Below are positions 19,401-27,415 of a stretch of DNA of 51,147 bases, one piece after another (within the stretch, counting starts at the first letter, position 1; every line of letters begins with the position of its first letter). Under the pieces are notes generated by a model, which had not been told where the DNA came from, made no database searches, and worked only from the letters and a program-made list of their open reading frames with translations. The stretch spans positions 330,214-381,360 of the forward strand of contig NZ_CH724154.1 in assembly GCF_000153185.1 (NCBI RefSeq), given 5' to 3'. Position numbers and translations under genes: made by a program. The DNA comes from Reinekea blandensis MED297 (GTDB lineage: Bacteria; Pseudomonadota; Gammaproteobacteria; Pseudomonadales; Natronospirillaceae).

Positions 19401-19615
19401 CACTGGAAGATCATACCGGCAACATCAACCTGATTGTCTGGCTGCCCGTTGCACAGAAATACATGAAAATCCTCACCACTGAAAAACTGGTGGTCGTGCG
19501 CGGCGTATTAGAAAAATCCCCGGATAATGATGTGGTACATGTCATTGCGGAAGAGTTTAAAGGGTACAGTGAACTGGTGGCGGACTTTAAACAGGGGTCA
19601 CGGAATTATCATTGA
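16463..19615 (+). CDS. dnaE2: Error-prone DNA polymerase DnaE2 (ImuC)
   Basis: Alpha-subunit-type C-family polymerase of 1050 residues for damage-induced mutagenesis. The ATG at 16463 (MANSSETDLGFAELHCLSNF) is chosen because it begins the PHP domain and overlaps the imuB end, as usual for the cassette; the open frame extends upstream inside imuB. Domains in order: PHP (AELHCLSNFSFLRAASHPQELI), palm with PDIDVDFEHERREEII (Asp379, Asp381), finger and HhH region (IPGLHKGDIEALA), and a C-terminal OB domain (VSGLITNRQMPKTATGVTFV then TLEDHTGNINLIVW). Length is shorter than DnaE1, as expected for DnaE2. No separate terminator is visible before the convergent gene 8 bp further. Confidence 0.96.
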   Translation: MANSSETDLGFAELHCLSNFSFLRAASHPQELIRRASELGYRALAVTDECSVAGVVRAWRERKDNELDIKLIVGSEFLVDGHTLVLLARNNEGYRQLCQLITRMRRRAEKGQYDARLHDFQQTSTSDCLCLYLPPRHGDVRATLQHLCHQFEKRLWLLADNSLDNDAPRLRERVEQLAEDYQLPIVASSHVQMHIPERKKLHDCLTAIRANQPIEAIRHQLKPNAENHLRSLKKLAHIFPADWLHNSVHIADQCQFELDSIRYRYPKDVLPGQYSAGEYLRLLVKQGVQRRFGSQVEAELWKRIDTELALIKLKGFEHYFLTVYDIVRFARSRGILCQGRGSGANSVVCYVLGITEVNPREASLLFERFISEGRKDPPDIDVDFEHERREEIIQYLYEKYGRKRAALAATVITYRRKSALRDVAKALGIQVDLLDQKIANYGWRYRSKDWIDEIINDGLGLSAYQIDIFKTLLKEISSFPRHLSQHVGGFVITEGVVADLVPIENASMADRTVIQWDKDDLESLSLMKVDILALGMLSAVRKSLDLIRDFHQQPIQIQDIDRDDADVFRMIQKADTVGVFQIESRAQMSMLPRLKPHCYYDLVVQVAIVRPGPIHGDMVHPYLLRREGKEPVVYPKPELKEVLERTYGVPIFQEQVIKLAMVAADFNGTEADELRRSMASWKKTGHMSHLHAKLSEKMLANGYPQDYIDRINRQIEGFGEYGFPESHAAGFALIAYVSSWLKCHYPAAFCCALLNSLPMGFYSASQLVQDVQRHGVKVRPVDINHSDWDSTLEPDNTSTGDAALRLGLRRVKGLSEQAAISLLLYRPADGFQSLRQLEKIPGLHKGDIEALASADALAGIAGHRFQARWQAAAMHPQNDLLSDAFDNDDTALPAPDDYDNLVEDQDSVGLSLRTHLVRLLRERDMLPDTPTADQLLALANEAQRQRRGNPDDKIKVPIVVSGLITNRQMPKTATGVTFVTLEDHTGNINLIVWLPVAQKYMKILTTEKLVVVRGVLEKSPDNDVVHVIAEEFKGYSELVADFKQGSRNYH

Positions 19616-19623
19616 GGGACCCG

Positions 19624-20751
19624 TTAACCATGGCGAACTGACGCGATGGGATGGCCATGGCGTTGTCCAAACAGGTCGGCAAAATCCAGATCACTGAGCG
19701 TTGTAGTACATTGCCAATTTCTTGGTGACTGGCAGGCTTCCCGTAGCAATTCATCACGACAGTAAGCCATAAACCGTGCCCCATGCGGGCGAGTAATAAA
19801 ACCCCATCGTTTCAGGTATGACACAAGCCGGTCATCTTTGCCATGAAACACCAGGCTATCGACGCCATGCTCAGCCGCAAGGTGTAGCAGGGCAGCCAGG
19901 GTTGGTGATATCGCGGTGTCATTGTCGCGAAAAAACTCGCTGATAAGCCACTGCAACGTACCTTGTACGCGGCGTGTACGAATCACTAGTATCGCCTCAC
20001 CAAACTTACCTTGAGATTGCCAACATCGGTAGTCGGTTTGATCAAAACGCCATTGTAAATGAGAGAAATCGGCTTCAAGTTGAATGTAGCCGGAGGCGTG
20101 CTCCTTTATCCGAGACACTTGAGCGGGTGTCAGCGAATTCAGCTTTTTTAAACCGACGTTTGGTCCGGTCGCTAATCGAGTTCGCTGCCATAACCGGCTC
20201 AACACCGTCACCAAAGAGCGGCCAACCCGACGTGTCAATCCTTCGCCCTTCTGCCGGGGCATGGCACAACCATTCAAAGGCGCCACCAGGTAATCCAAAC
20301 AACCCAAATCCATCCAATTAAGGCGTTTGTACATGGCGTAGGCTTCATCGGATATCCCCTGACAAACCACGATTGGGTAAGCCTCGGTCAGATGAGTGGT
20401 CAGTGCCACCCCTAAGCCTTTCAGCTTCCAGGCTTCATCAACATACAAATTAAACGCATTTACGGCCTGCACCCGCTGCTCGCCAACCTTCAGATAAAAG
20501 GAACGGCAGCATTGTTGACCCACAACCCGATGGCCATCCCAAGCATAAATCACATCAGCAGCCGGCGACCGCCCTATCCAGTCCTCGTAGGCCGACTGCA
20601 GCTGATAAAACTGTTGGCCATACGCCTGTTCGCGGAAGGTTCTCAGTTCAGCCTGGTGCTGTGTATTGTTGCCATAGAACAACATCGATTGGAAACGCTG
20701 CAAAGTGCGCTTGGCAATACGTGCCGGGTCTCGAGTCACCGACGGGTTCAT
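19624..20751 (-). CDS. GNAT-like acyltransferase, last gene of the asnB-acp-ligase-nadE operon
   Basis: Protein of 375 residues. Residues about 35-150 look like a GNAT fold: QSAYEDWIGRSPAADVIYAW, a strand VNAFNLYVDEAWKLKGLGVAL giving the acyl-donor loop (KGLGVA), then a helix and MYKRLNWMDLGCLDY. The second half (about 210-350) looks like another GNAT-related lobe (LEADFSHLQWRFDQTDYRCW, GFITRPHGARFMAY), as seen in two-lobe or FemAB-like acyltransferases of polysaccharide loci. The start overlaps the nadE-like stop by 4 bp (ATGA), so it is cotranscribed. It may transfer the acyl group from the ACP encoded in the same operon to an amine. The family call is tentative and the substrate is unknown. 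Confidence 0.7.
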   Translation of the reverse strand: MNPSVTRDPARIAKRTLQRFQSMLFYGNNTQHQAELRTFREQAYGQQFYQLQSAYEDWIGRSPAADVIYAWDGHRVVGQQCCRSFYLKVGEQRVQAVNAFNLYVDEAWKLKGLGVALTTHLTEAYPIVVCQGISDEAYAMYKRLNWMDLGCLDYLVAPLNGCAMPRQKGEGLTRRVGRSLVTVLSRLWQRTRLATGPNVGLKKLNSLTPAQVSRIKEHASGYIQLEADFSHLQWRFDQTDYRCWQSQGKFGEAILVIRTRRVQGTLQWLISEFFRDNDTAISPTLAALLHLAAEHGVDSLVFHGKDDRLVSYLKRWGFITRPHGARFMAYCRDELLREACQSPRNWQCTTTLSDLDFADLFGQRHGHPIASVRHG

Positions 20752-21719
20752 GAGGCTTCCAAACGTAACGGTGACATATGCAGATACTGGGTGGTTTTTC
20801 GTTTCTGCTCAATATCATCGTAAATACGTTGTGCCACTGCAATATCAAGCTCCAACCGTTTGGCTAAATCAGCGGCCGGGCGAGACTGATTTTTATAGAG
20901 CAGTGCCAAGTCCATTTGCTCATAAGGTAACGCGAAATAAAACTCATCCTGCCCCTGCGGCAACGAATAGGTATCGGTTGTCGGTGTGGTCTGACAGATA
21001 TTTTCCGGTAACTCGAGGTAGCGTGCCATGGCATAAACCTGGCTTTTATACAGATGACTGATCGGTTTAATGTCGGCCGCGCCGTCTCCATTTTTAACAA
21101 AGAAGCCCTGATCGTACTCCAGACGATTTGGCGTTCCGACCACCGCATAATTACGGGCATCGGCATGGAAGTACTCCATGGTTTTACGAACACGTTGTTT
21201 AAAATTGGTTGCTGCAACAATGCTCAGATAGGCTTTCAATGGCAAGGCGGCTTCAAAACGCTGGCCGTCTGGCGATTCTGCGACGACGGTAAAATGGTTA
21301 ATCAGGCCCTGGCTCGCGCCCGACAACACGATTTTGCTTTTCCAGTCAGACTGATACTCAGGAAGAGCGATACGAATGGCTTCGTCACGCCGACGATAAC
21401 AGTCCAACCCGTCCAGTGTGGCGGTAATGTCTTCAAGCTGAGCCTCGATACCCAAATGCTGCACCAACACGTCGGCCAGTTTTCGGCTGTCGTCAGAAGA
21501 GTCGGCTTCGGGCATCATCAAGCCCAACACACGCTCCGGACCAATAGCCCGAACCGCCAACGCAGCACACACCGAACTGTCGATACCGCCGGACAGACCC
21601 ACAACCAAACCACGCCGATGCAGTGTCCCGGCTAACGACTGACGAATAAAGTTGGTAATGCGATCGGCTTCAAAGGCCAGGTCGAGCTGTAGTTCCGGGT
21701 CCAGATATTGATCACGCAT
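20748..21719 (-). CDS. NAD-synthase-like ammonia-dependent adenylating amidase
   Basis: N-type ATP pyrophosphatase of 323 residues that adenylates a carboxylate and amidates it with ammonia. The PP-loop is SGGIDSS at 43-49. The downstream part resembles NadE: GTPNRLEYDQGFFVKNGDGA, DIKPISHLYKSQVYAMARYL, LPENI and PTTDTY. Against canonical NadE (about 275 residues) it has an extra segment near 110-170. The ATG at 21719 has AGGGA seven nucleotides upstream and overlaps the ligase stop by 8 bp; a GTG one codon earlier is less likely. It could be the cell's NAD synthase, but the operon context with asnB, ACP and an acyl-AMP ligase suggests a pathway-specific amidation. The family assignment is good; the specific role is open. 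Confidence 0.8.
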   Translation of the reverse strand: MRDQYLDPELQLDLAFEADRITNFIRQSLAGTLHRRGLVVGLSGGIDSSVCAALAVRAIGPERVLGLMMPEADSSDDSRKLADVLVQHLGIEAQLEDITATLDGLDCYRRRDEAIRIALPEYQSDWKSKIVLSGASQGLINHFTVVAESPDGQRFEAALPLKAYLSIVAATNFKQRVRKTMEYFHADARNYAVVGTPNRLEYDQGFFVKNGDGAADIKPISHLYKSQVYAMARYLELPENICQTTPTTDTYSLPQGQDEFYFALPYEQMDLALLYKNQSRPAADLAKRLELDIAVAQRIYDDIEQKRKTTQYLHMSPLRLEAS

Positions 21720-23223
21720 CACACAATCCCTGTAGTTGTTCTAAGAGTTTAAAACGTTGAATTTTTCCGCTGGCGGTTTTTGGTAATTGATCCAACCAAA
21801 CCACCTCGCGCGGCACTTTGTAACCAACCAATTGTTGCGCGCAGTGTCGTTTGACCATCAGGCTATCACCCTGTCCGCTCCGGCTTACACAACAGGCCAC
21901 CAGTCGCTGCCCGGTACGCTCATCCTCAACTCCGATGACCGCGGCTTCTAAAATACTATCTGACTGACAAATGACTTCTTCGATTTCCAGCGGGTTAATC
22001 CGATTCTCAGCAACCTTGATCATGTCGACCTTCCGTCCGGTGATGAACAGGTATCCGTCAGCATCCAGATAGCCCAGGTCACCGGTTTTAAGCCCATACT
22101 TTGTTAACACGCAAGCCGATGCTTCTGGGTTTTGCCAGTAACCCTGCATGATATTGCCGCCCTGTGCATACACTTCTCCAACGCAGCCGGTCGCACAGGG
22201 CCGTTGATCATCATCCCGTATGCTCAGGACAATATGTTCCAGCGCATGACCGGCCGAGCCCATCTTGTCGTTCAACTTCTCCGGTGGCAGATAGGTAATG
22301 CGCGCAGCGGCTTCTGTTTGCCCATACATGACAAACAACCGGGTGCGGGCATCTAAAGCCGCTAACAATTGCTGCGTCAGGTCGACACCCATGGCTCCAC
22401 CCGCCTGAGTCACGTAGCGCAACGGCGGTGGAAACTGCGCGATGTCCGTGAGCTTGACGAGACTGCGAAAGGTGGTCGGCACACCGGAAAAGCCAGTTGC
22501 TTTGGTTTGACGCAATCCATCAACAACCTGTTGTGGAAAAACCATCTGAAACCCGACAATCACGGTGCCGCCAGTCACCAGATGCGTGTGCAGTACCGAG
22601 TTTCCGTAGCTGAAATGGAACGGTAAAATGGTCAGCACTCTGTCCTGTTGATTCAGTTGGAGGTAACGCACAATGTCGTCGGTATTGATCGCGAGGTTTT
22701 CATGACTCAACACAACACCTTTCGGGTCGCCGGTCGTGCCTGACGTATAAAGTATCTGAGCGATATCATCCGATGACAGAGGAACCTGTTGCTGTAACGG
22801 TATCGCTTCGGTCAGTCCCAGCGAGGCAAACAGATCCAACGATGGCTCAATCGTCTCGACCTCGACGGATTCAGGTAAAGACTTCGACAACGTTGACGCA
22901 ACCGCCGGTGAGGTCACGATTAAACGAGCACTGCACTGCCGGACAACCAGGGCTAACTCGGTAGCGGTGGACCGGGCATTGACCGGTACCACAATGCCCC
23001 CTAAACGCCAGATGGCATAAAACACAACGACATACTCAATCGAGTTTTCGAGGCAAATAACAACGCGCTCCTGCCGAGCCAATCCTAAATTGTTCAATCG
23101 AGAGGCGTAACGTGAACTGACGTCAGCCAATTGCCCATATGTCAATTTGGAGTTGCCATGCTCTACGGCAACTGCGTTCGGGTTTTGCTCACAGCGCAGC
23201 CAAACCTGGTCAGGAATGAACAT
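21712..23223 (-). CDS. Acyl-AMP ligase (ANL superfamily) of the asnB-acp operon
   Basis: AMP-forming acyl-CoA/acyl-ACP ligase of 503 residues. Motifs: P-loop YTSGTTGDPKG (159-169), the adenylate-binding VMYGQTEAAARI, the hinge region LKTGDLGYLDADGYLFITGR, and the C-terminal catalytic lysine in PKTASGKIQRFKL (Lys487). This type activates a carboxylic acid and loads it on CoA or on a phosphopantetheinyl carrier; the ACP gene 21 nt upstream makes carrier loading likely. It resembles the ligases that sit beside ACP and asparagine-synthase genes in exosortase or polysaccharide loci, but no exosortase is present here. The acid substrate cannot be read from the sequence. Confidence 0.88.
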   Translation of the reverse strand: MFIPDQVWLRCEQNPNAVAVEHGNSKLTYGQLADVSSRYASRLNNLGLARQERVVICLENSIEYVVVFYAIWRLGGIVVPVNARSTATELALVVRQCSARLIVTSPAVASTLSKSLPESVEVETIEPSLDLFASLGLTEAIPLQQQVPLSSDDIAQILYTSGTTGDPKGVVLSHENLAINTDDIVRYLQLNQQDRVLTILPFHFSYGNSVLHTHLVTGGTVIVGFQMVFPQQVVDGLRQTKATGFSGVPTTFRSLVKLTDIAQFPPPLRYVTQAGGAMGVDLTQQLLAALDARTRLFVMYGQTEAAARITYLPPEKLNDKMGSAGHALEHIVLSIRDDDQRPCATGCVGEVYAQGGNIMQGYWQNPEASACVLTKYGLKTGDLGYLDADGYLFITGRKVDMIKVAENRINPLEIEEVICQSDSILEAAVIGVEDERTGQRLVACCVSRSGQGDSLMVKRHCAQQLVGYKVPREVVWLDQLPKTASGKIQRFKLLEQLQGLCDA

Positions 23224-23244
23224 AAAACCTCCTCAGAGCAACGT

Positions 23245-23502
23245 TCAGGCGGGTATCCGATTAACGATAAACGCCATCAGGTTATCAATGCTGTCGAGAT
23301 TCTCCGGCACCATTTCAGCCGGCGCCACCATGACCCCCAGCTCTTCTTCTAAAAAGGCAATCAACTCCAGAATGCCCATCGAATCCAAAATGCCTGCCTT
23401 TAAAAAGGATTGCGTATCCGATAAGGCATTTTGATCATCCGTAAACAGATAGTTTTCCAGAATGAATGCCCGCAATTGCGACCGAATCTCCATGTCTGAC
23501 AT
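23245..23502 (-). CDS. Acyl carrier protein
   Basis: Small acidic carrier protein of 85 residues with the phosphopantetheine attachment site Ser41 in GILDSMGILELIAFLEEEL. The DSM sequence in place of DSL is common in pathway-dedicated carriers. It is unlike fatty-acid AcpP (no DSLDTVELVM). The start ATG has AGGAG seven nucleotides upstream; it lies 10 nt after asnB and 21 nt before the ligase. It probably carries the acyl intermediate made by the ligase for the GNAT-like acyltransferase. Activation would need a phosphopantetheinyl transferase encoded elsewhere. Confidence 0.92.
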   Translation of the reverse strand: MSDMEIRSQLRAFILENYLFTDDQNALSDTQSFLKAGILDSMGILELIAFLEEELGVMVAPAEMVPENLDSIDNLMAFIVNRIPA

Positions 23503-23512
23503 AAGCCAACTC

Positions 23513-25429
23513 CTATAGCGTTGTTAAACCGAATGACTCGGTTAGGATCTGAGTCGAAATAATCCCGATCAGTGCCTGGGACTCCGACGTGTTTAGCGGC
23601 TTGCTCCGCGCCTTGCGCATTAACCGCTGTACTTTGTGTGCTGAAAACAAACCCTTTGCCCGTATACGGGACTCACTGAGCCCTTCCCGGATGTCATCAC
23701 GCTCAACCAAAACCTTTAGCAATCGGGCATCCGGCGCACGATAAGGCTGCTTGGATCGTTGTGCGATGGCCGGAGGTAATTGAGAAGCAAAGGCTTTTTT
23801 CAACAGATACTTTTCATTCAAAACTTTCATCTTGAGAGCATCGGGCAGCCGTGATGCCAGCTCGATGACCCGATGATCCAGAAATGGGAACCGACCCTCA
23901 ACAGAATGCATGGACAGCATCCGATCGCCCTGCGTACTGAGCAGATAACCCGGCATGAGCAACGTGGATTCAATGTACTGAGCTCGCTGAAACGAACTCA
24001 TCGATGAACCGGATGAAAGGATTTTTTCGGCACGGGACAATGCCGACGTTTGCAACGCAGCGTTCAGGTCATCGGAATAAAACTGTTTGGCTTTGGCCGT
24101 CGTCGTCCATCTGGGCATGTGCGAATACAGCACATGATCGGGCTGATCCAGCATGACATTAAAAAACGCACGCAGGTATTCGGCTTGCCCCTGTGCCGGA
24201 AGTTGCAGATACTGATACAGCTTTTTCAACAGTAACGGGCGGCTTTCGGATTGCGGTTGTCGTGACCAGAACTGACGAATTTTGGTTTCCTTAAAAAGGT
24301 CGTAACCGCCAAACACCTCGTCGGCACCTTCGCCCGTTAACACAACTTTAAAACCCGCTGCATTGACCTTCGCTGACAGCAAACCCATAGGCACCGGCGC
24401 CGCTCGCAACATGGGAGTTTCGGCGTGCCAAACCGACTCGGCAAACGCATCACAGATGTCTTCTTCAGTTACGTGGCATTCAGTGTGCGACACGTTCAGC
24501 GACTCGATCAGCATACGCTGATAGCAACGTTCATCAACGTCAGGATCGGAAAAACCCAAGGAGTAGGTGTTCAATCGCTCGGGGGAAAGACGGTTAATCA
24601 ATGTTGTAATTATCGAGGAGTCGAGCCCACCCGACAGATACGCTCCGACAGGCACATCCGAGCGCAACCGAATACGGACGGCATCGGTGAGTTCTTCATG
24701 CAATGACGCCGCCCACTCGGTTTCGGACATGGCATTCTTTTGAGGGGAATAGTCAAACGACCAGTACTTCCAATGCTGTCGACGGCCATGTGACAAACAG
24801 ATCATTTCACCCGGCTGAACCGTTTGTATGTTTGCAAAAACAGTCTCAGAGCCTAACGGTGTCCAGCAAGTAAAAATTTCATCGAGAACCGCCAGATTCA
24901 ACCGCGGTGAGTCCATCATTGCCGGAATGATGGCTTTAACTTCACTGCCAAACAGGATCCCATCGCGGGTGTCAGAATAAAACAGCGGACAGATACCGAC
25001 GCGATCCCGCACTAACAACAGTTGCTGCTCGCGAGGGTCCCAGATCACAATGGCAAACTGTCCGTTAAGATGCTGCACAAACGACTGGCCGTACTCCAGA
25101 TAAGCCCGCAACACCACCTCGGTGTCACAGTGAGTCGTAAACTGATGACCTAAGCGAGTCAGGGTTTGTCGCAGTTCCGGATGATTAAACACTTCCCCGT
25201 TGTACACGAGCACAACCTGGCTGGAAGGGTCGACCATAGGTTGCTGACCATGCGCCGGGTCGACAATACTCAACCGACAATGTGCCAAGGCGACCTGTTC
25301 GTCGCAATAGTAGCCGGTCTCATCCGGCCCTCGATGGGAGATAGGGGAAAGCATGGCGGACAGCAGTAACTGCTGCGCCTGTGCAGAAACCGTTGCACCC
25401 GGGGAGTACTTACCTGCGAATCCACACAT
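23513..25429 (-). CDS. Glutamine-hydrolysing asparagine-synthase-like amidotransferase
   Basis: AsnB-family enzyme of 638 residues. The N-terminal class II glutaminase domain has the nucleophile Cys2 (MCGFAGKYS), the HRGPDETG loop, LAHCRLSIVD and VYNGEVFNH. The synthetase domain has the PP-loop SGGLDSS, TGEGADEVFGGY, and the C-terminal KYLLKKAF. It transfers glutamine ammonia to an adenylated carboxylate. Its length and its position as first gene of an asnB-acp-ligase operon resemble amidotransferases of natural-product and exosortase-associated polysaccharide loci more than housekeeping AsnB. A GAGG precedes the ATG, and a perfect palindrome lies 24 nt upstream. A housekeeping asparagine synthase role is the main alternative. 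Confidence 0.9.
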   Translation of the reverse strand: MCGFAGKYSPGATVSAQAQQLLLSAMLSPISHRGPDETGYYCDEQVALAHCRLSIVDPAHGQQPMVDPSSQVVLVYNGEVFNHPELRQTLTRLGHQFTTHCDTEVVLRAYLEYGQSFVQHLNGQFAIVIWDPREQQLLLVRDRVGICPLFYSDTRDGILFGSEVKAIIPAMMDSPRLNLAVLDEIFTCWTPLGSETVFANIQTVQPGEMICLSHGRRQHWKYWSFDYSPQKNAMSETEWAASLHEELTDAVRIRLRSDVPVGAYLSGGLDSSIITTLINRLSPERLNTYSLGFSDPDVDERCYQRMLIESLNVSHTECHVTEEDICDAFAESVWHAETPMLRAAPVPMGLLSAKVNAAGFKVVLTGEGADEVFGGYDLFKETKIRQFWSRQPQSESRPLLLKKLYQYLQLPAQGQAEYLRAFFNVMLDQPDHVLYSHMPRWTTTAKAKQFYSDDLNAALQTSALSRAEKILSSGSSMSSFQRAQYIESTLLMPGYLLSTQGDRMLSMHSVEGRFPFLDHRVIELASRLPDALKMKVLNEKYLLKKAFASQLPPAIAQRSKQPYRAPDARLLKVLVERDDIREGLSESRIRAKGLFSAHKVQRLMRKARSKPLNTSESQALIGIISTQILTESFGLTTL

Positions 25430-25453
25430 CCTTATGTGTCCTCAGTTCACTGC

Positions 25454-25474
25454 ACAGATACCGACGGTATCTGT
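25454..25474. promoter_or_regulatory. Perfect 21-bp palindrome in the asnB leader (candidate operator)
   Basis: The half-site ACAGATACCG (25454-25463) and its exact reverse complement (25465-25474) flank one central base. The palindrome ends 24 bp before the asnB start codon on the minus strand. The size and symmetry fit an operator for a dimeric regulator such as a TetR- or LuxR-type protein, or a stable hairpin in the mRNA leader. A TTGACA-like -35 on the minus strand lies just upstream at 25509-25514, but no good -10 is correctly spaced. Confidence 0.55.
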
Positions 25475-25805
25475 CTGAATTTTCTGGCCAGAGTTGAAAC
25501 TGACGTCCTGTCAACTTCTGCGCATACGTTTGGTACGCCGAGCATCATTGCGAACACTCAACAGCACCAGAGGTTCAGAACGAGCGTTTCTGCCTGCGCC
25601 TGTATACACAATGACTCAATCATTCGCTGAGTGCATCGTGCTTTTCATATTGGTTCTTAATGAGGACTATAAGAGTTATCTGCCGGGCAGGTGTGATGCA
25701 GGTCAATCGAAGGGTCACCTTCGTTGGGTACTGGCGAAGGCTGTTTCAGTGATCGGTTGCAGCCCGACAACCCAACCATCGCCGAACAATGTCAGATGAA
25801 AGCTG

Positions 25806-25832
25806 ACGACCCTTGCATCGATCAAGGGTCGT
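25806..25832 (-). terminator. Hairpin downstream of hutH (possible terminator)
   Basis: ACGACCCTTG pairs exactly with CAAGGGTCGT around a 7-base loop, 60 bp after the hutH stop. No uridine run follows on the minus strand, so it is not a textbook intrinsic terminator; it may be an mRNA 3' stabilising structure or a Rho-assisted end. Confidence 0.4.
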
Positions 25833-25891
25833 AATCCGGCCTTGAGTCACCATCCTCTCGCAAGCCTTTCATGCTTCCATGCCAAGGACGT

Positions 25892-27415
25892 TTAACGACT
25901 CAACAGCCGCTCAACAAAGCCGTCCAGTCGTCCATCACGAATCAGGTTGGCGGCCTTTTCAATGTCGGGCGCAAAATAACGGTCTTTATCGTAAAACGGC
26001 ACTTTGGTTCGTAAGACCGCTTTGGCTTCTTCCAGTTTATCCGAAGACGACAACGGCGCTAAGAAGTCCAACCCCTGACAGGCGGCCAGGTATTCCACCG
26101 CCAGAATGCCTACGGTATTTTCATGCATATCCTGCAAACGCCGCGCAGCAAAGGTGGCCATCGAGACATGATCTTCCTGATTTGCAGAAGTCGGCAACGA
26201 GTCCACCGAAGCCGGATGCGCATAGGTTTTATTTTCGCTGGCTAACGCCGCACTGGTCACCTGCGCAATCATAAACCCGGAGTTCACCCCGCCGTTGTTC
26301 ACCAGAAACGGAGGTAAGCCACTGAGCTTGCTGTCGATCAACAGCGCCATTCGCCGCTCCGAGAGCGAACCGATTTCCGCAATCGCCAAAGCAAGATTAT
26401 CAGCGACCATGGCTATGGGTTCGGCATGAAAGTTCCCCCCGGACAGCACCACGTCATCATCGGCAAACACCAGTGGATTGTCTGACACCGCATTGGCTTC
26501 GGTCACCATCACGCTCGCGGCATGACGCATCTGCTGCAGACAGGCACCCATCACCTGAGGCTGGCATCGCAGTGAGTACGGGTCCTGTACTTTTTCGCAG
26601 TCCTCGTGTGAGCGTTCAATGGACGAGTGAGCCAACAGAGAACGATAAGCGCTGGCCACATCGATCTGGCTCTGATGCCCGCGCACGGCATGAATCCGCT
26701 CATCAAATGGCGCGCGCGACCCTTTCGCCGCTTCAACGCTGAGTGCGCCAATCACCACGCCGGCATGCAACACGTTTTCAGCCGCAAACAGCCCTTTCAG
26801 TGCCAGCGCTGTGGACGCCTGGGTGCCATTCAACAGCGCCAGCCCCTCTTTCGGCGCCAGGACAATCGGGTCCAGTCCGGCCACCTGAAGCGCCAGTTTT
26901 GCGGAGGTACGCTCCCCACGGACAAAGGCTTCACCTTCACCCAGCAACAGGCAACTCATGTGCGCCAGGGGCGCTAGGTCGCCAGACGCACCGACGGAAC
27001 CTTTCACCGGTATACACGGGTAGATTTCCTGATTCAGCAAGGTGATCAACGCTTCGATGACGCTTAAGCGGATACCGGAGTAACCCCTCGCCAGTGAATT
27101 GATTTTCAACGCCATCAGCAAGCGCACGGTGTCTTCAGACATAAACTCACCGATGCCGGCCGCATGACTCAGCACAATCGAGCGTTGCAGCGTTTCCAGC
27201 TCTTCCGGCGCAATGCGGGTATTGGCCAGCAGACCAAAGCCGGTGTTAATGCCATACACGACGCGATTTTCATCGACCACTTTCTGTACGGTTGAGGCGG
27301 CGGCATCAATCGCGGGCACTGCCGCCGGGTCGAGAGTGAGCTGCACCGGCTCGCGAAAAATATCGCGCAGGTCATTCAGTGTCAGCTCACCGGGTTTGAG
27401 TGTCAGTGCCTTCAT
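25892..27415 (-). CDS. hutH: Histidine ammonia-lyase
   Basis: Catalyses deamination of L-histidine to urocanate, the first step of histidine catabolism. It has 507 residues, the normal length. The Ala143-Ser144-Gly145 triad in [14 protein letters not shown] forms the MIO prosthetic group. Other conserved parts are GINTGFG, the LLNGTQAS motif and the [14 protein letters not shown]-like segment ([15 protein letters not shown]). The start ATG overlaps the hutU stop by 4 bp (ATGA), so it is the third gene of the hutC-hutU-hutH unit and should be controlled by HutC. Confidence 0.97.
   Translation of the reverse strand: MKALTLKPGELTLNDLRDIFREPVQLTLDPAAVPAIDAAASTVQKVVDENRVVYGINTGFGLLANTRIAPEELETLQRSIVLSHAAGIGEFMSEDTVRLLMALKINSLARGYSGIRLSVIEALITLLNQEIYPCIPVKGSVGASGDLAPLAHMSCLLLGEGEAFVRGERTSAKLALQVAGLDPIVLAPKEGLALLNGTQASTALALKGLFAAENVLHAGVVIGALSVEAAKGSRAPFDERIHAVRGHQSQIDVASAYRSLLAHSSIERSHEDCEKVQDPYSLRCQPQVMGACLQQMRHAASVMVTEANAVSDNPLVFADDDVVLSGGNFHAEPIAMVADNLALAIAEIGSLSERRMALLIDSKLSGLPPFLVNNGGVNSGFMIAQVTSAALASENKTYAHPASVDSLPTSANQEDHVSMATFAARRLQDMHENTVGILAVEYLAACQGLDFLAPLSSSDKLEEAKAVLRTKVPFYDKDRYFAPDIEKAANLIRDGRLDGFVERLLSR

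Larger units (their letters stand above)
25430..25891. other. Intergenic region between hutH 3' end and asnB
   Basis: A 462-bp stretch without a convincing gene. It holds the asnB-side palindrome (25454-25474), a small hairpin CGAAGG-GTCA-CCTTCG (25708-25723) and a stronger 10-bp stem hairpin (25806-25832). Short frames on the plus strand (25436-25630, 25494-25799) have no ribosome site and no recognisable protein. The asnB operon promoter must lie here on the minus strand. Confidence 0.6.

Noticed and set aside
25436-25799. Short plus-strand ORFs (64 and 101 residues) in the asnB-hutH gap
   Set aside because: No ribosome site, no recognisable domain, overlapping frames, and they cover the asnB leader palindrome.
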